The position numbers and the translations under genes are program-made. The notes beneath the pieces are model-generated. The model worked only from the letters and a program-made list of their open reading frames with translations. It did no database searches and was not told the origin of the DNA. DNA of 9,972 nt from Anaerolineaceae bacterium (lineage in GTDB: Bacteria > Chloroflexota > Anaerolineae > Anaerolineales > Anaerolineaceae): assembly GCA_027348305.1 (NCBI GenBank), contig DAIEPS010000057.1, forward strand, positions 1 to 9,972, given 5' to 3'. Below, in pieces: positions 1-6,685 of the stretch. Within the stretch, counting starts at the first letter, position 1. Every line of letters begins with the position of its first letter.

Positions 1-300
1 CGCCAGTTCTGCCCACAAGGCAGGATCATTAGGCTGCACCCGCACGGCATCTTTATAAGCCGCAATGGCTTTTTCAAGGTTACCCGCCGCGAAGTGAGCC
101 TCACCTTCCTGTGCGTACGATTCAAGAGAACGGGTCGGTGTGGGTGTTATCGAAAGAATGGGCCTGATCTGACCAGCGGAAATGCCGCGCAACACAAACA
201 CCAATCCCAATAAGACGACAAATCCGATGAAGATCCTGATGGGATTGTTTGTAGGTTTTCGTTTGCTGAAAATAAATTTCTTGCCGCTATAATCGATCAT
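1..300 (-). CDS. Membrane-anchored TPR protein, C-terminus beyond the window
   Basis: The first 100 codons of a gene read leftwards off the window edge. The protein starts MIDYSGKK, has a basic N-terminus, one hydrophobic helix at about residues 21-37, then a TPTPTR linker (52-57). After that comes a TPR-like helix pair with the usual A..Y..A(V).. P.(D/N)P pattern at about residues 62-100. The topology is probably N-in with the repeats outside the membrane. It lies 25 nt downstream of the stop of another TPR gene on the same strand and matches that protein without gaps from the linker through the first repeat, so the two look like tandem paralogues in one operon. The ribosome binding site is weak (AAGAAG), so translation may depend on the upstream gene. 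TPR domains bind proteins, but no partner or pathway can be read from the sequence. Confidence 0.85.
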   Translation of the reverse strand, partial: MIDYSGKKFIFSKRKPTNNPIRIFIGFVVLLGLVFVLRGISAGQIRPILSITPTPTRSLESYAQEGEAHFAAGNLEKAIAAYKDAVRVQPNDPALWAELA

Positions 301-325
301 TCGCTTCTTTATAAGCACGCGTTGA

Positions 326-1621
326 TTAAGGCGCGGGTGTAGCAGTTAAAGTAACTGCCGGTTCCTGAGTGACAAAAGCCGTGGCTGTAGGCAGATCTGC
401 AACACCTTGTTTCGCCAGAGCTTCGCACATAATAATCACTTCTTGAGCATTGTATTGTGCAACATCATCATTGCGCAAACCAGCGGCAACCGCCTGGGCG
501 ATTTGCAGCGCTTCACCACACTGGTTGGTTTTGGCCAATGCCAGACCGTAAGTCTGATAATACTCGCCGATACGATTGTAATCCAATTCAAGGCCGGTGA
601 CAGCCACGCCATCCGCGGTGGTGCCGCCGCGCACAGCCAGGCGAAGCTGATCCACGGCATCGAGGTACTGTTTGTTCTTCCAATAGATCAAACCAAGGTT
701 GCCGTGCAAGGTTGGGTCGCTGGGTGCCAGCGAGACTGCCGTTTCGGCATATTGGATGGCTTTTGCATAATCACCATTGGTGAAATAGGTTCGAGAGATC
801 AGAGTAGGCGGCATCGGATCGCTAGGGTTGAGTGATGTCGCCATGCCATACTCATTGATGGCCTTGTCATATTGCAGCGTAGCGCGGTAATTGTTACCCA
901 ATTGGAGGTGTAGATCGGCAATGTATTTGTTGATGGCAATGGCGGCTTCAAATTCCGTCACCGCTTCTTCATAGTTTGAAGTGTAATTCAACAAGAAGCC
1001 TCTGCTGCGGTGTGTTTCAAGCGAGTTGGGTGCCAATTCGACAGCCGTCCGCGAGGCGGCGCGAGCAAGATCCAAAATATCAATTGGCCCCTGACCTGCC
1101 TGCATCTCATACACGTAGACTTCAGTCAGGTAGGCATAAGCTGCGGCATTATCCTTGTTGATGGCAATAGCCTCATTGATCTTTTCCGTTGCCTGAAGGT
1201 AATCACCGCTTAAGCCATACGCCCAACCGAGCAGGGCCAGGGCAGTATCATTATTGTTGTTTAACATCAGAGCGTTTTCAGCATTCTTAATCGCATCAGG
1301 ATAATTATTGGTATAGATATTCAGTTTGGCCAGGGCCAGGTAGCTGGCCGGGTTGCGTGGATCGGCTTGAACAGCCTGGTTGTACGTTGAGATGGCCTGA
1401 GCGTATTTGCCATCCGCTTCAAGTTTTTGAGCGTCAGTAATAAAGGATTCGGGTGCGCGGGTGGGTGTTGGTGTGGACGAAAAAATCGCCGGAATGGTCG
1501 GAGCGATCATCCTGTCAAAGTAGATCAAGACACCGATCACCAATACGGCCACGATCACCCTGAACGGACTGATCCTGCGCCGCTTTTTTTGCATGTTCCA
1601 TTTGGAGCCTCTGATATACAT
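326..1621 (-). CDS. Membrane-anchored TPR repeat protein (431 aa)
   Basis: The protein has a basic N-terminus (KKRRR, residues 12-16), a single membrane helix at about 20-35, and a Thr-Pro linker (TPTPTR, 50-55). About eight TPR-type helix pairs follow to about residue 390, recognisable by repeated A..Y..A(I/L)...P..(P/A) spacing. The tail is rich in Thr, Pro and Ala. It has no enzyme motif. The likely role is an extracytoplasmic protein-interaction scaffold, but the partner is unknown. Two cysteines near the C-terminus (NQCGEA and IIMCEA) could form a disulfide if the domain is outside the cell. The start is uncertain. ATG at 1621 lies 8 nt after a good -10 box and would give a leaderless mRNA. 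ATG at 1594 (MQKKRRR) would still keep the whole membrane anchor and has AGAGG 14 nt upstream. It is the first gene of a probable two-gene operon with the following TPR gene. Confidence 0.88.
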   Translation of the reverse strand: MYIRGSKWNMQKKRRRISPFRVIVAVLVIGVLIYFDRMIAPTIPAIFSSTPTPTRAPESFITDAQKLEADGKYAQAISTYNQAVQADPRNPASYLALAKLNIYTNNYPDAIKNAENALMLNNNNDTALALLGWAYGLSGDYLQATEKINEAIAINKDNAAAYAYLTEVYVYEMQAGQGPIDILDLARAASRTAVELAPNSLETHRSRGFLLNYTSNYEEAVTEFEAAIAINKYIADLHLQLGNNYRATLQYDKAINEYGMATSLNPSDPMPPTLISRTYFTNGDYAKAIQYAETAVSLAPSDPTLHGNLGLIYWKNKQYLDAVDQLRLAVRGGTTADGVAVTGLELDYNRIGEYYQTYGLALAKTNQCGEALQIAQAVAAGLRNDDVAQYNAQEVIIMCEALAKQGVADLPTATAFVTQEPAVTLTATPAP

Positions 1622-1629
1622 AGCATTTC

Positions 1630-1658
1630 ATCTTACCAATGGAAGTTAAGAGCGTCAA
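1630..1658 (-). promoter_or_regulatory. Sigma70-type promoter for the TPR operon
   Basis: Read on the minus strand: TTGACG (1658-1653), a 17-nt spacer, then TAAGAT (1635-1630) preceded by TGG, which fits an extended -10. Only 8 nt separate the -10 box from the ATG at 1621, so transcription would start at or within about 2 nt of that codon. It was predicted by eye from consensus and has no experimental support. Confidence 0.65.
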
Positions 1659-1680
1659 GAGAAATATTGATTGCCTGCAA

Positions 1681-1730
1681 GGTGAAAAAAGGCAGTTTTT
1701 TGAAACAGGTTAAAAAAACTTGCCATCACC
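1681..1730. repeat. 50-bp imperfect palindrome between divergent promoters
   Basis: The left arm is GGTGA (1681-1685), an A5 interruption, GGCA (1691-1694) and GTTTTTT (1695-1701). The right arm is AAAAAAC (1713-1719), one extra T, TGCC (1721-1724), one A, then TCACC (1726-1730). That gives 16 pairable positions around an 11-nt centre. The right arm contains the -35 box of the trmD promoter. Three A/T tracts lie roughly one helical turn apart and may bend the DNA or act as an UP element. The site could be a regulator binding site or simply a curved promoter upstream region. The function is not known. Confidence 0.5.
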
Positions 1731-1748
1731 TGCGGTTTTAGCTAGAAT
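1720..1748 (+). promoter_or_regulatory. Sigma70-type promoter for trmD
   Basis: TTGCCA (1720-1725), an exact 17-nt spacer, then TAGAAT (1743-1748). Only six bases lie between the -10 box and the trmD ATG at 1755, so the expected start of transcription coincides with the A of the start codon. No Shine-Dalgarno sequence is present upstream of the ATG, which agrees with a leaderless mRNA. Confidence 0.7.
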
Positions 1749-1754
1749 GGATTC

Positions 1755-2483
1755 ATGCGCTTTGATATCTTTTCCCTATTCCCCCAAGTCATCCAACCTT
1801 ACCTGGATTCAAGCATTCTTCAACGTGCGCGAGAGAACCAACTGATCGAAGTTAACCTGCACAATATTCGTGACTGGACGACGGACAAGCATCACGTGAC
1901 CGACGACACACCCTACGGCGGCGGAGGCGGTATGGTGATGAAAGCACCGCCCATCTTTGAGGCCGTGGAATCCGTGCTGGGTGCGCCGCCGACATGTCCG
2001 CTGATCTTGATGACCCCGCAAGGCCGACCCTTTACCACAGCCATCGCGCGAGAGCTGGCTGCACTGCCGCATATCGCCATCCTCTGCGGACGCTATGAAG
2101 GCGTTGATGAGCGAGTACGCGAGCACCTGGTCACCGATCAAATTTCGGTGGGCGATTACGTGCTGACCGGCGGTGAACTGCCCGCCATGATCGTCGTGGA
2201 TGCCGTTTCGCGCTTTCTGGCGGGTGTGCTGGGCGACCCGACCGGCGCCGAGGACGATTCTTTTTCAAATGGCCTATTGGAATACCCGCATTACACCCGC
2301 CCTGAAATCTTTCGAGGCTGGGGTGTTCCACCGGAATTATTATCAGGCAATCACGCAGAAATCGCGCGCTGGCGCAGGGAGCAATCCATCCGCCGAACCC
2401 TGAAGCACCGCCCCGACCTGCTTGAAAACGCAACACTAACTGAAAAAGAAAGAAAAATCATCAACTCAGGAGAAGATGCATGA
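1755..2483 (+). CDS. trmD: tRNA (guanine37-N1)-methyltransferase TrmD
   Basis: TrmD transfers a methyl group from S-adenosylmethionine to N1 of G37, next to the anticodon of tRNAs reading CNN and some other codons. This prevents +1 frameshifting. It is cytoplasmic, dimeric and usually essential. The 242-residue length is normal for the family. Visible hallmarks in order: MRFDIFSLFP at the start, DDTPYGGGGGMVM (the SAM-side loop), LCGRYEGVDERV and SVGDYVLTGGELPAM (trefoil-knot SAM site), then the DSF motif with Asp168 in the place of the catalytic base, GLLEYPHYTRP, and LLSGNHAEIARWRREQ in the C-terminal tRNA-binding part. No key motif is missing. The start is fixed by the conserved N-terminus. 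The usual neighbours rimM, rpsP and rplS are absent on both sides. Instead the stop overlaps the start of a transporter gene (ATGA), so the two are translationally coupled. Confidence 0.97.
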   Translation: MRFDIFSLFPQVIQPYLDSSILQRARENQLIEVNLHNIRDWTTDKHHVTDDTPYGGGGGMVMKAPPIFEAVESVLGAPPTCPLILMTPQGRPFTTAIARELAALPHIAILCGRYEGVDERVREHLVTDQISVGDYVLTGGELPAMIVVDAVSRFLAGVLGDPTGAEDDSFSNGLLEYPHYTRPEIFRGWGVPPELLSGNHAEIARWRREQSIRRTLKHRPDLLENATLTEKERKIINSGEDA

Positions 2484-3736
2484 AAAAGTTCAACTACGTA
2501 AAAATATTCTTACTCGGGTTTGGGTTCTTCGGTGTCAGTGTGATCTGGACGGTTTACAACGCATTCGTTCCACTTTTTTTGGCAAACAAGTTCAATTTGT
2601 CTCCAATCCTCATCGGCTTCTTTATGACACTTGATAATATCGCCGCTTTGTTCATTCAACCGGTGGTTGGTTCATGGTCAGACAAGATCCGCACAAAGAT
2701 AGGTCGACGTATGCCTTTCATTCTGATCGGCGCACCCATTGGCGCCGCGGCATTTGGGTTGATCCCACTGGCTGCGGTTCTGCCTGTTTTTGTAGCCTGC
2801 ACCAGCACCTTGCTTTTGAGCATGGCGTTCTGGCGTACCCCGGTTGTTGCCTTGATGCCTGACATCACCCCATCAAAGAATCGATCCCAGGCGAACGGCA
2901 TCATCAACCTGATGGGCGGACTCGGCACCATCATCGCCTCACTGGTTGGCAGCACACTCTACGAAGTCAATGTCAATTACCCCTTCTGGATGGGCTCAGC
3001 CCTCGTGATCCTGGCATCCGCGCTGGTTTTCATCTTCATCAAAGAACCAAAGCAGTTGGAAGATCCTGAAAAACAGCCCAACATGTTCCAAAGTCTGAAG
3101 GAAGTGGCTACAAGCAAAGAAAAAAGCGGATTGCGCATTTTGTTCGCGATCTTCTTCTGGTTCCTGGCTTACACCGGCATTGAAGCTTTCTTGACCCTTT
3201 ACGCAACCAAACGCCTGGGAATCCCTGATGGAGATGCAGGCCGAATGACCGGTCATATGGGCATCTTCTTTGTCCTGTTTGCCATTGTGGCGGGTATCCT
3301 CGGCAGCAAAATTGGCCGCAAGGTTACCATCTCGATCGGTATTGTGCTGATGGCCGGGCTGATCCTGCTGATCGCGGTGCTGCCAGTCAATTTCTTGACC
3401 ATCGAATTGGCCAAGGTTCCTGCATTGGGTATGATCCGTGTGGTAAATTTGTTCTTGATGGGAGCGGGCATTGCCTGGTCTTTCATCAATATCAACTCGC
3501 TGCCCATGGTGGTGGATCTCACCACTCTTGAACGCGTGGGAACCTTCACCGGCCTGTATTACCTCTTCTCCACCCTTTCTGCCATTGTCGGACCAAACCT
3601 GAACGGTCTGCTCGTGACGCTCAACGGAGACAATTACAACACAACCATGTATTTCGGTCCGATCTTCCTGGTGATCGCACTAATCTTAATGCTGGGCGTA
3701 AAACGCGGTGAAGCAGTAAAAGCAGCAGGCGAATAA
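2480..3736 (+). CDS. MFS transporter, SLC45-like (putative sugar/cation symporter)
   Basis: The 418-residue inner-membrane protein has about 12 hydrophobic helices, the first at about residues 8-35, and a cytoplasmic loop in the middle (about 195-215, KEPKQLEDPEKQ). The loop between helices 2 and 3 has the MFS motif G64..S67-D68...G75-R76-R77-x-P79. Asp52 in helix 2 and the later stretch ALMPDITPSKNRSQANG...GGLG resemble the SLC45/sucrose-transporter branch (COG2211-like). The most likely job is proton-coupled uptake of a sugar or related solute, but the substrate cannot be read from the sequence. The start overlaps the trmD stop by four bases and has AGGAG (2468-2472) 7 nt upstream. No separate promoter was seen, so it probably shares the trmD transcript. 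A hairpin terminator follows 65 nt after the stop. Confidence 0.88.
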   Translation: MKKFNYVKIFLLGFGFFGVSVIWTVYNAFVPLFLANKFNLSPILIGFFMTLDNIAALFIQPVVGSWSDKIRTKIGRRMPFILIGAPIGAAAFGLIPLAAVLPVFVACTSTLLLSMAFWRTPVVALMPDITPSKNRSQANGIINLMGGLGTIIASLVGSTLYEVNVNYPFWMGSALVILASALVFIFIKEPKQLEDPEKQPNMFQSLKEVATSKEKSGLRILFAIFFWFLAYTGIEAFLTLYATKRLGIPDGDAGRMTGHMGIFFVLFAIVAGILGSKIGRKVTISIGIVLMAGLILLIAVLPVNFLTIELAKVPALGMIRVVNLFLMGAGIAWSFININSLPMVVDLTTLERVGTFTGLYYLFSTLSAIVGPNLNGLLVTLNGDNYNTTMYFGPIFLVIALILMLGVKRGEAVKAAGE

Positions 3737-3801
3737 TACTTAATCCTCAGAAATAACGCTCTCAACAACAAAAAATGCGTTAAATCATCTCTTTTAATCT
3801 T

Positions 3802-3842
3802 AAAAAACCAGGGAAATGTCAGACATTTGCCTGGTTTTCTAT
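3802..3842 (+). terminator. Intrinsic terminator after the trmD-MFS operon
   Basis: AAAACCAGG (3804-3812) pairs with CCTGGTTTT (3830-3838). After a single G-G mismatch, AAATG (3814-3818) pairs with CATTT (3824-3828) around a TCAGA loop. The descending arm ends in TTTT followed by CTATTTT. The flanking A-run also allows some termination from the opposite strand. Confidence 0.8.
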
Positions 3843-3851
3843 TTTGATGGC

Positions 3852-3880
3852 TTGCATCCATGCTTAAATGACGCTATACT
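3852..3880 (+). promoter_or_regulatory. Promoter of the nucleoside importer locus
   Basis: TTGCAT (3852-3857), a 17-nt spacer, then TATACT (3875-3880). The predicted start is near 3887, giving a leader of about 53 nt with a strong AGGAGG ribosome site (3926-3931). In contrast to the trmD promoter, this gives a conventional leadered mRNA. Confidence 0.7.
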
Positions 3881-3890
3881 AAATGCACGG

Positions 3891-3908
3891 GTGGGCTAGA
3901 TAACCCAC
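3891..3908. promoter_or_regulatory. Operator-like near-palindrome in the importer leader
   Basis: An 18-bp near-palindrome of the form GTGGG-n-TA-nn-TA-n-CCCAC begins about 4 nt after the predicted transcription start. The position suits repression by a dimeric regulator such as a LacI or GntR protein. In RNA it could also form a short 5-bp hairpin near the 5' end that stabilises the message. No second copy was seen at the other promoters in the window, and no regulator gene is present. Confidence 0.4.
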
Positions 3909-3939
3909 TATCCATAAATCTCTGTAGGAGGAGAAATAA

Positions 3940-4983
3940 ATGTCCAAGAAGCTAATAGTTGTATTGTCTGTGCTTATGATTGCTGCATTCGTTTTAAGCG
4001 CCTGTGCAAAAGCAACCCCCGCTGCACCCGCCGCCCCAAAATTCAAAGCCTGCGAAGTCACTGATACCGGTGGTGTCGATGACAAATCCTTCAATGCAAC
4101 CGCATGGAAGGGTGTTACCGATGCGATGTCCCAGTTGGGAATCGATGGCAAATACTTGGAATCCAAAGAAGTTGCCGATTTCGAACCTAACATCAACGCT
4201 TTCGTTCAAGAAAAATGCGACATCATCATCACCGTCGGTTTCCTGCTTGGCGATGCAACCAAAGCCGCTGCTGAAGCCAATCCTGGTGTCAAGTTCTCAA
4301 TCGTTGACTACGGTTACGATCCCGTGATCCCCAACGTTTTGGGACAGGCCTTCCAGACTGACGAAGCCGCCTTCCTCGCTGGATACCTTGCTGCTGGTGT
4401 TTCCAAGACCGGCAAAGTGGGTACCTTCGGTGGTATGCAGATCCCGACCGTCACCATCTTCATGGATGGCTTCTACAAGGGTGTGCAATATTACAATACC
4501 CAAAAGGGTGCAAAAGTGGAAGTCCTTGGTTGGACTCCTGCCGATGGAACTGGTCTCTTCACCAATGACTTCAGCGATCAGCAAAAAGGCAATGACATGG
4601 CCACCTCTCTGATGGACGAAGGTGCCGACATCATCATGCCAGTCGCCGGACCTGTTGGACTGGGTGCCGCTGCTGCCGTGAAAGCCCGCGGAAACGCCTA
4701 TATCATCGGTGTTGATTCCGATTGGTATCTGACCGCCCCCGATTACAAAGACATCACCCTGACCTCCGTCATGAAACTGATGGATGTCACCACCCTGAAC
4801 GCCATCAAGGCTGCCATGGATGGAACATTCAAGGGTGGAACCACCATGGGTACCCTCGCCAATGGCGGCGTTGCCCTGGCCCCCTATCATGATCTGTCTT
4901 CAATGGTCTCTGCTGATCTCTCCAAAGAAATTGATACCATCAAAGCCGGTATCATCGATGGTTCGATCAAATTAGCCCAATAG
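3940..4983 (+). CDS. BMP-family nucleoside-binding lipoprotein (PnrA/NupN-like)
   Basis: This is the substrate-binding receptor of an ABC importer, 347 residues, normal for the family. The signal peptide is MSKK followed by a hydrophobic stretch and the lipobox L19-S-A-C22. Cys22 would be lipid-modified and anchor the protein outside the membrane, followed by an Ala/Pro tether (ATPAAPAAP). Family marks are D42-TGG-V-D-D48-KSFN52 near the start, FSIVDYGY, and GVDSDW (257-262) in the second lobe. In known members (Treponema PnrA, Bacillus NupN) these segments line the purine nucleoside pocket. The context agrees: ATPase and two permeases of the matching family follow. Ribosome site AGGAGG lies 8 nt before the ATG. 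A terminator directly after the stop separates it from the ATPase gene, which suggests higher receptor output. Nucleoside specificity is inferred from the family; another ligand is possible. Confidence 0.92.
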   Translation: MSKKLIVVLSVLMIAAFVLSACAKATPAAPAAPKFKACEVTDTGGVDDKSFNATAWKGVTDAMSQLGIDGKYLESKEVADFEPNINAFVQEKCDIIITVGFLLGDATKAAAEANPGVKFSIVDYGYDPVIPNVLGQAFQTDEAAFLAGYLAAGVSKTGKVGTFGGMQIPTVTIFMDGFYKGVQYYNTQKGAKVEVLGWTPADGTGLFTNDFSDQQKGNDMATSLMDEGADIIMPVAGPVGLGAAAAVKARGNAYIIGVDSDWYLTAPDYKDITLTSVMKLMDVTTLNAIKAAMDGTFKGGTTMGTLANGGVALAPYHDLSSMVSADLSKEIDTIKAGIIDGSIKLAQ

Positions 4984-5004
4984 TCTTACAATAAACAAGT
5001 TTTG

Positions 5005-5038
5005 AAAAGAGGCTGGAGAAAATCCAGCCTCTTTTTTT
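5005..5038 (+). terminator. Terminator between receptor and ATPase genes
   Basis: AAAAGAGGCTGGA (5005-5017) and TCCAGCCTCTTTT (5023-5035) form a perfect 13-bp stem with a GAAAA loop, followed by a T-run. It lies 21 nt after the receptor stop. It may be partly read through to supply the downstream genes. Confidence 0.88.
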
Positions 5039-5044
5039 AATTGT

Positions 5045-5074
5045 CTGACCACTTTGACCCCGATGTGATAAAAT
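5045..5074 (+). promoter_or_regulatory. Possible weak promoter for the ATPase-permease genes
   Basis: CTGACC (5045-5050), an 18-nt spacer and TAAAAT (5069-5074) lie directly after the terminator. The -10 box is good and the -35 box is weak. It would give a leader of about 30 nt with GGAG at 5103-5106. Read-through from the receptor promoter is an alternative source of transcript. Confidence 0.35.
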
Positions 5075-5112
5075 AGTGATTAATAAATCCCAACTTAGAG
5101 ATGGAGTAATTC

Positions 5113-6675
5113 ATGGCTCCTATTCTTCAGCTTAAAGGAATCACGAAACAATTCCCCGGTATTCTGGCAAATGATCATATTGATCTAACCCTGGGCAAAG
5201 GAGAGATCCTTGCGCTGCTGGGAGAAAATGGCGCCGGAAAAACCACGCTCATGAACATCCTTTATGGGCTGTATCAACCTGATGAAGGCGAAATATTGGT
5301 TAATGGGGAAAAAGTAACCATCCACTCGCCAACAGACGCGATCACTTCTGGCATCGGCATGGTTCATCAGCATTTCATGCTCATCCCCGTTTTTACGGTG
5401 ACTGAAAATGTGATGCTCGGGTCTGAACCTGTCAAAGCTGGCGATTTCCTGGATCGCAAAAAAACCGCTCAAAAAATCAATGAAATTTCAAAACAGTATA
5501 ATTTGGAAGTCAACCCGGATGACTATGTGAAAGACCTGCCGGTGGGTGTGCAGCAAAGAGTTGAGATCATCAAATTGCTTTATCGTAATGCTGAGATATT
5601 GATCTTTGACGAACCAACCGCCGTTCTCACCCCGCAAGAAGCGGATGAACTCTTCAACATCATGCGCGAACTCACCAAACAGGGCAAATCCATCATCTTC
5701 ATCACACACAAACTGCGTGAGGTTCTCGAAATCTCCAACCGCATCATGGTCATCCGCCGCGGAAAAGTGGTGGGTGAAGCCGACCCAAAAACTGCAGACA
5801 ACAAGAAGCTCGCTGAAATGATGGTCGGCCGCGAAGTCAACCTTGTGGTTGAGAAAGATATTAAGAAACCTGGCGATGTAGTTCTATCCGTGGAAGATTT
5901 GGTGGTGGCAGATCAATTCAAGAACCTTGTGATCGATCACATTTCACTGGACGTGCATGCAGGACAAATTTTGGGGGTCGCGGGTGTGCAGGGCAATGGA
6001 CAAACAGAGTTGGTCGAAGTCGTTACCGGCCTTCACAAGGCAGTATCCGGCAAAATAGCCTTTAAAGGTAAAGATATTACCAACTGCTCTCCGCGGGTGA
6101 TCACTGAAGCGGGTACGGCACATGTTCCAGAAGACCGGCAAGCCGACGGTCTGGTGCTGCCTTTTACGGTGGCCGAGAACCTCGTGCTTTGCAGTTATTA
6201 CCAAGAGCCTTACGCTCACGGTGTCGTTTTACAATATGACAAGATCCTTGAAAACGCAGAAAAAATGATCAAGGATTTTGATATTCGCACCCCAAGCCCA
6301 TTTGTATCAGTGGGTACACTGTCTGGTGGGAACCAGCAAAAAGTGATCATCGCCCGTGAATTGTCACGGCCAATTGAACTTCTCGTCGCCTCGCAGCCCA
6401 CCCGCGGTCTGGATGTAGGATCGATCGAATATATCCACAAAAGGATCGTCCAAAAGCGGGATGAAGGCTGCGCCGTACTGCTCATTTCACCTGAACTTGA
6501 TGAGATCATTGAACTTTCTGACCGCATCGCTGTGATGTTCAGAGGAAAGATCATCGCCACAGTGAACGCAGATGAAGTCTCAAAAGAAACACTCGGACTA
6601 CTAATGGCAGGCATCATTCCTGAAAAGGGCGAAATAGCGTCCAAAACAGAAAAAGTTGTGGAAGCTACTTTCTGA
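5113..6675 (+). CDS. Double-domain ATPase of nucleoside ABC importer (NupO/YufO-like)
   Basis: This 520-residue cytoplasmic protein with two ATP-binding domains powers the importer. Domain 1 has Walker A GENGAGKTT (37-45, Lys43), Q-loop Gln86, signature PVGVQQR (143-149), Walker B LIFDEPTAVL (Asp166, Glu167) and switch His199. Domain 2 begins at about residue 260. It has a degenerate Walker A, GVQGNGQT (291-298, Gln297 where Lys is expected), a stretch HVPEDRQADGLVLP, a canonical LSGGNQQ signature (403-409) and a Walker B changed to VASQPTRGLD (Ser427-Gln428 instead of Asp-Glu). The pattern is usual for this family and leaves one fully competent ATP site, built from the Walker motifs of domain 1 and LSGG of domain 2. 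ATG at 5113 is supported by GGAG 6 nt upstream. The first permease follows after 10 nt. Confidence 0.93.
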   Translation: MAPILQLKGITKQFPGILANDHIDLTLGKGEILALLGENGAGKTTLMNILYGLYQPDEGEILVNGEKVTIHSPTDAITSGIGMVHQHFMLIPVFTVTENVMLGSEPVKAGDFLDRKKTAQKINEISKQYNLEVNPDDYVKDLPVGVQQRVEIIKLLYRNAEILIFDEPTAVLTPQEADELFNIMRELTKQGKSIIFITHKLREVLEISNRIMVIRRGKVVGEADPKTADNKKLAEMMVGREVNLVVEKDIKKPGDVVLSVEDLVVADQFKNLVIDHISLDVHAGQILGVAGVQGNGQTELVEVVTGLHKAVSGKIAFKGKDITNCSPRVITEAGTAHVPEDRQADGLVLPFTVAENLVLCSYYQEPYAHGVVLQYDKILENAEKMIKDFDIRTPSPFVSVGTLSGGNQQKVIIARELSRPIELLVASQPTRGLDVGSIEYIHKRIVQKRDEGCAVLLISPELDEIIELSDRIAVMFRGKIIATVNADEVSKETLGLLMAGIIPEKGEIASKTEKVVEATF

Positions 6676-6682
6676 GAGGTGA
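6676..6682 (+). promoter_or_regulatory. Ribosome binding site that sets a TTG start
   Basis: GAGGTGA-type sequence (GAGAGGTGA around 6674-6682) overlaps the ATPase stop codon. Its GAGG core ends 6 nt before TTG at 6686. No in-frame ATG exists before the first membrane helix of the downstream permease, so this site supports the TTG start. Confidence 0.65.
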
Positions 6683-6685
6683 CCA

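Noticed and set aside
407..835. Plus-strand open frame opposite the TPR gene
   Set aside because: The opposite strand encodes regular TPRs, and the plus-strand frame has no promoter, ribosome site or family likeness.
1686..1725. Hairpin plus T-run on the minus strand read as a terminator
   Set aside because: No minus-strand gene lies upstream that would need terminating, and the stem is mostly A-T with an interrupted GC part. It is better described as part of the palindrome.
3756..3776. TAACGC and GCGTTA inverted pair after the MFS gene
   Set aside because: A 6-bp stem with a long A-rich loop and no T-run is weak next to the clear terminator at 3802.
3887..3939. Riboswitch in the leader of the receptor gene
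   Set aside because: The leader is about 53 nt and shows only one short hairpin, too little for a purine riboswitch or another aptamer I know.
4297..4890. Long antisense open frame (197 codons) opposite the receptor gene
   Set aside because: It lies wholly within a clear BMP-family gene, has no recognisable domain or ribosome site, and its composition is what the reverse of a biased coding strand gives. The antisense frames at 6216-6686, 7456-8001 and 8073-8645 were rejected for the same reason.
5054..5074. TTGACC with TAAAAT as a promoter before the ATPase gene
   Set aside because: The spacer is only 9 nt, too short for sigma70. The CTGACC box at 5045 has an acceptable spacing instead.
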